This document shows, one piece after another, positions 59,756 through 64,000 of a DNA stretch of 64,000 nucleotides. The number at the start of each line of letters is the position of its first letter. Within the stretch, counting starts at the first letter, position 1. The position numbers and the translations under genes are program-made. This DNA comes from Pyxicephalus adspersus (lineage: Eukaryota > Chordata > Amphibia > Anura > Pyxicephalidae), in assembly GCF_032062135.1 (NCBI RefSeq), contig NC_092862.1, positions 44,027,048-44,091,047 on the forward strand, given 5' to 3'. The notes beneath the pieces were generated by a model. The model was not told the origin of the DNA. It ran no database searches and saw only the letters and a program-made list of their open reading frames with translations.

Positions 59756-60787
59756 TTATAGACTTTTTGCTCACTGTCTGCAGTTGCCTGTTGCTGAAAT
59801 AAGCTTGGATGGCCTTCTGCTGGTGTGTTTATTTGTTAGGTTTACTGTTGCCGATTTTGCCTGTTTCCTGATCATGAGATTGTATGCTGCCTGGACACAC
59901 AGTTACCTGTGACCCTGACTCTGTTCTTTATAACCAAAGAATACCTTGTTTGGTGGATGGATTTCCTTTGTATGACCTCGGATTCTGTTTTCTGGACTTG
60001 TCTCCGCTGGACTGTCTTGTATTGCATTATCTGTGGGCTCCTGTTCCTCTGACATTCCTTCCCCAGACACCATACTTTTTGCACAGAAGTCCTGATGGCA
60101 ACTGTGTGCTGGGACAGCACAGCTAGCCTTCTGAGTGGGGGCTTGCTATAGATGAAAAGTGCAGAGCTAGATTGGGGCTGGCGTCTAGTGACCACTGGTG
60201 CTTGACCAGGGCCTTACAATTTGTCTATTGGTTTTTATTTATTGAATAAAGAGGATCTGGTCAAGAAGGTCAAAACCTGCATAGAAAGACCTTTTGGATT
60301 GGTTAATGCAATCTCAAAGAGAATCAAAGGGGCCATAGAGAAATATTTCCAATGGAACATTCTGACACACTTGAGAACAGAGTCTCTGTTAGTAGCATAG
60401 AAAGTGGCATGGGCCTTACAAAAACCTTTTCAGTTGGGTGAAAAAGGTGCCAAACATCAGTTTTGTGAGTGGATGCATAAGGCCTACTACAGGATGGATT
60501 GGAACGATCTATCAAGGGATCCACAGTTATGTTGGGATCTTGTGCCAATATCAAAGAAGGTTAATAGCCTCCTAACATTTTTCTAAGTGGGCCAGTGCAG
60601 AACTGGGACAAATTAGTATTAGGGGCGTAAGTAGAACATATTATATTAATTGTCCCTTCTAATTCCATTAACAAAAAAAAGTACCAACTTTTGGGATCCA
60701 ACTTAGTAGAAATAATTTTATATTGTAAGTTCTAAAGTTTTATTGGAGAAGAAGAACACCCTGCTTTTAGTTTTGTAATGGTAAATA
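59756..60787. other. Repeat-like intergenic DNA
   Basis: 59760-60230 is CT-rich with gtttcctgatc, cctggacac and gttctttataacc motifs and resembles other frog interspersed repeats. No gene is supported; the frames at 59872-60195 and 60324-60586 have no firm domain. Confidence 0.4.
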
Positions 60788-61006
60788 TCACATCTCCCAA
60801 CCTAGGAGATTCAAGAGAGGAGTATCACACTTCCAATGAGTCTTCTGTAAGAAAAGTATGCCAGGAGATTGTTTTTCAAGATATAATAGTAACTTTTTGA
60901 ATTTTGGTGGACTAATAAAGCCTGCTACATTCCAATAAACCAGTTTCAGATCACAAACCAACAATGGAATGCGAAACAGAAATTGTGGAGGTTTAGGAAT
61001 ATACAC
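60788..61006 (-). pseudogene. L1/Tx1 endonuclease fragment
   Basis: Minus-strand translation LVYWNVAGFISPPKFKKLLL, then LEKQSPGILFLQKTHWK. This matches the opening of the LINE endonuclease (WNVrGlnsp and LQETH blocks), with the catalytic Glu replaced by Lys (LQKTH). Only the first about 70 residues remain. Confidence 0.75.
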
Positions 61007-61679
61007 CAGGAGTAATAGAGAAATCCACCTACATAGCAGTTGTCTAAGTGTGCCATCTTAGAAGTGCAGAGGGAACAGAAAAATAAACTGGGTCTTGATT
61101 ACAGAATACCCAACCTGAAACTGCTAGCGTTTGATAAAATACCAAATATGTAAAAAAAAAAAATAAAAAAAAAAACTCAAGCTCACAGTACACATTAGTG
61201 TGGTGTTCATGGGGAATAATGCCTCTTTCATTGTTGGTCATTGGGATAAATTACAGATAAATCCACAAACCCACAGTTTGTGACCCTCCGCAGTTTGTGA
61301 CCCTGTCAGAGCAACACTGAAAACTACTAAGGTGATCTATTGTGCTTTGTCCAGAGGGGGAAAAACAGCCAAAGGTAAAATCTTATCTAGCTACTTTTAC
61401 ACAGTGGTGAAAATAAAAAAGTGTTGCCATATAATATAGAGGGGTCACAATACTCACAACTGCACTAAAAAGCTTTATGGTGTGATACTTGTCATATACA
61501 TTTCTGTAATGGAAGAACATTCAACTGACATGGGATATGTTTAATTAGGAAATTGAAACATCTGAACAAATATACATTTGAAGTTCTTAAAACGTTGTGT
61601 CCTTCTGATGAAGCCTATGGGTGAAACGCGTCAAGGACTGTAAAAAGCGAATTGATCTATATTGATGTAACACATGAGA

Positions 61680-62790
61680 CCTGGGGGTCAGTGTTGGGGC
61701 CTTTACTGTTTACCATATTTATAATTGATATAGAGTTTGGGATTTAAAGTACCATTCCTGTGTTTGCAGATGACACCAAACTATGTAATGGAATTAGGTC
61801 CATATTAGGTCCATGTCAGGAGAAGAACCCCGCTGGGGGGGTGCACAGGCCGGAGCTGCAGAACACGTGCCCCGGATCTGAGCCTGCGATGGGAGAGTGG
61901 GCAGATTGTGTGCAGTGACACAGCCTGCCCACTCTCCCATTGCAGGCTCAGATCTGTGATGGGAGAGTAGGCAGGGCTATGCCATGATGTCAAGTTCAGT
62001 GTCGTCATGATGGCATAACCCCACCCACTCTCCCATCGGCCCAGCCCCTCTGTCAAATTTTATTTCATATTGTGGCCCCTGACTAAAAAAGTTTGCCCAC
62101 CGCTGGTCTAGGGGGAATACACTTGGGGGATAATAATAATAGCATGCAATGCCTAGCTGCAATATCTAAAGCTAGCAAAGTACTTTTTTGTATTAAAAGA
62201 GGAATAGACTGCAGAGATGGAGACATAATCCTGCTCCTGTACAAAGCATTGGTCAGACCATATCTGGAATCTGCAGTCCAGTTTTGGGCACCAGTTCACA
62301 AAAAGGACATTGAGGAATTGGAGAGAGTGTAGAGAAGGGCAACTAAACTAATAAAAGGAATAGAGGAGCGCAGCTATGAGGAGAGATCTTTGCGTCTGGA
62401 GGAAAAGAAGTTTATGCTCCGGATAAGGAAGGGATTCTTCACTGTAAGGTCTGTGAAAATGTTGAATGGACTCCCTCAGGAAGTAGTTTCAGCAACTACT
62501 AGAGATTGCTTTAAGAAAAAGATGGATGGTTTTCTAGAAACACAGAATATAACTGGGTATTAAGGCTTTAAAGTAAAAAAAAAAAACAGTGTCTGTTGAT
62601 CCAGGGAATATCCGATTGCCTCATGGAATCAGGAAGGAATATTTTTCCCCTGTTGAAGCAAATTGTTCCAGGGTTTTTTTTTGCCTTCTTCAGGACCAAC
62701 TATGTCAATAAGGTTTTATATCTGGAACTTGATGGACTTTATGTCTTTTTTCAACCTAGCCTACTATGTAACTATGTAACATGGACTGTT
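61680..62790 (+). pseudogene. CR1/L2-type LINE fragment with 3' tail
   Basis: Reverse transcriptase pieces SVLGPLLFTIFIIDIEFGI, a stop, then FADDTKLC (active-site block at 61762-61780) come first. After a hAT insertion the plus strand reads SKASKVLFCIKRGIDCRDGD, LYKALVRPYLESAVQFWAPV, KDIEELERV, a stop, then RATKLIKGIEERSYEERSLR and MLNGLPQEVVSATT. The 3' part (62590-62780) contains gattgcctcatggaatcagg, cttgatggactttatgtctt and the tail tatgtaactatgtaac typical of frog CR1-like elements. Stops and an internal deletion make it dead. Confidence 0.85.
61800..62105. mobile_element. hAT fragment inserted in the CR1 LINE
   Basis: The right end reads ...AAAGTTTGCCCACCGCTG. The interior holds two large inverted repeats. 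Gatctgagcctgcgatggga with gagtgggcag is mirrored by ctgcccactctcccattgca with ggctcagatc at 61875-61955, and gatgggagag is mirrored by ctctcccatc across 61960-62037. The left terminus is not clear. Confidence 0.6.
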
Positions 62791-62999
62791 TATTTAATAT
62801 GTATATGCAAGTAATTTTTGTGACATGTTTTTAAAGCATTACACAATAAATTGTATAATTTTATTAGTTTTAACTGTGATTGTTCATATTAAGCACCTGA
62901 AAAATCAATATCACCTTTAAAAATTTGGATTTGACTATATATAAAAAGGATGTGGTGCGATTTAAAAATGTAAAGAATTAACACAAAACAAGGGGTGAA

Positions 63000-63925
63000 A
63001 AGGGAGGGGACCCATGATTTTAACAGTCATAAACATATTAAACAGTCATCAATAATGACAAAGCATAATCATTACAAGAATCTAGACAATAAAGTAGAAT
63101 ATGCTTGAAGAAAGATAAGACCGGTCAGAAGTCAAATTAACAGCCTAAGCATTTCAATATACCTGGATCAAAACCAGTACATCTGTAACCACCAAAATAG
63201 GACAACTACAAGACAAGAAAAAAACACACCAGACAAGACGAATGGGCAAAGGGGGGGGGGGGGGGAACAACCTACTTTTGTTTAAAAGCTACTTTAGTGG
63301 TCTGTAGAAGTATATGTGAATCTTTTCCAGGGGTCCCAGATCTTATCAAATTTCTCCAATGAGTTTTGGAGAATATGTGTCATTCTGTCATTAACCATAA
63401 TCCAATCCATCTTGGCGCTGAAAGGACCCAGACCTATCGTATTAGATTTCCAGGATTTAGCAAGCGTGATCCTAGCCGCAAGCAGAATCAGTATCAGGAG
63501 TTTCCGCGAAAATTTAGAAGCCTCCAGATCACACTTGCTAAATAGTGCAACCTCTGGAGAGCTCCGAATATCTCTCCAAAAGACCCTGGAATTGATATGA
63601 AATATTTCTTTACAATAAATTTAGGCAAGGGGGCAAGTCCACCACAAATGCAACATTGTGCCCCTGGTGTCACACCCTTGAAAACATAAAGGAGAAACCA
63701 AAGGGTAGCATTTAGAGAGTCTATCCGGTACCAAATACCACCATGTGGATTGTGAAAATTGAGATTTGGGCAGCTATGTAATAGTGACTAAAGAGAGGAA
63801 CCCCCAAATCCCCCAGAGTACGAGGGGTCAGCATTGTACTCCTTTGGATCCTGCTTCGCTTTTCCCCCCCAGATAAAATTGATAATTTTGCTTTGAAGAG
63901 ATTTAAAAACTGAGGGCGGTACTAG
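63000..63925 (-). pseudogene. L1/Tx1 LINE ORF2 C-terminus and 3' UTR
   Basis: Minus-strand reading gives SLQSKIINFIWGGKAKQDPK, then GGFGGSSL and CPNLNFHNPHGGIWYRIDS, followed by VFKGVTPGAQCCICGGLAPL (a zinc-knuckle-like Cys cluster) and further blocks to about 63300. Stops are present. The 15-base G run at 63251-63265 lies in the presumed 3' UTR. The 5' side is interrupted by the MITE at 63926. The 3' boundary near 63000 is a guess. Confidence 0.75.
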
Positions 63926-64000
63926 TACCGTATTTTTCGGACCATAAGACGCACTTTTTTTCCCCCTAAAGTGGGGGGAAAATCAGGGTGCGTCTTATGG
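63926..64000. mobile_element. TACCGTATTTT-ended MITE (copy 3), cut by window end
   Basis: Starts TACCGTATTTTTCGGACCAT and reaches gtgcgtcttatgg at the window edge. It shares the ends and the aagacgcacttttt motif with 11770-12307. The short palindrome ttttccccc...gggggaaaa follows. Confidence 0.75.

Overview
The window is nuclear DNA of a vertebrate, most probably a frog. It is AT-rich and intron-bearing. It is packed with Tc1, mariner, hAT, piggyBac-like, Harbinger-like and Tigger-like DNA elements, L1/Tx1-type and CR1/L2-type LINE pieces and tRNA-derived SINEs, a mix I associate with ranoid frogs. The species cannot be named from the sequence alone. Positions 14566-15448 are an assembly gap.

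The only real protein-coding genes I can support form a head-to-tail array on the minus strand: four intact histamine H3/H4-receptor-like GPCR genes and one broken copy. In transcription order they are gene 4 (58033-55357), a pseudogene (about 51130-50655), gene 3 (45174-41683), gene 2 (25078-21154) and gene 1 (10473-7762). Every intact copy has three coding exons of the same design: exon 1 to the end of TM2 (phase-1 donor), a 167-base exon 2 covering TM3 and the DRY/DRF motif (ends in phase 0), and exon 3 with TM4-TM7. Splice sites are GT-AG in all four, and no intact copy has an internal stop. The encoded proteins are 378-404 residues.

All four keep the amine-binding Asp of TM3, CWAPY of TM6 and NPxxY of TM7. 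All four carry Asp where mammalian H3 and H4 receptors carry Glu in TM5 (position 5.46). Genes 1 and 2 have Asp-Tyr at 3.32-3.33, while genes 3 and 4 have Asp-Asn, so the array holds two subtypes. Further single-copy changes sit in gene 1 (Tyr at 7.43) and gene 2 (four residues missing between TM6 and extracellular loop 3). The array looks like a lineage-specific expansion with diversified ligand pockets, and it is the most interesting biology in the window.

Layout: 1-5.5 kb, flanking repeats and unique AT-rich DNA; 5.5-7.2 kb, a mariner remnant and a Tc1 element; 7.8-10.5 kb, gene 1; 11.5-12.7 kb, a piggyBac-like element with another element inside; 14.3-18.6 kb, a G/T-rich block with a 39-bp minisatellite and the gap; 20.3-20.8 kb, a hAT element; 21.2-25.1 kb, gene 2; 28.9-29.5 kb, a nested MITE pair; 30.3-31.6 kb, a Tc1 relic split by a Harbinger-like MITE; 35.2-40.3 kb, a 5'-complete but mutated L1-type LINE with a target-site duplication; 41.7-45.2 kb, gene 3; 45.7-49.3 kb, MITEs; 50.7-51.1 kb, the receptor pseudogene; 54.2-55.0 kb, two MITEs; 55.4-58.0 kb, gene 4; 59-64 kb, hAT, CR1 and L1 fragments.
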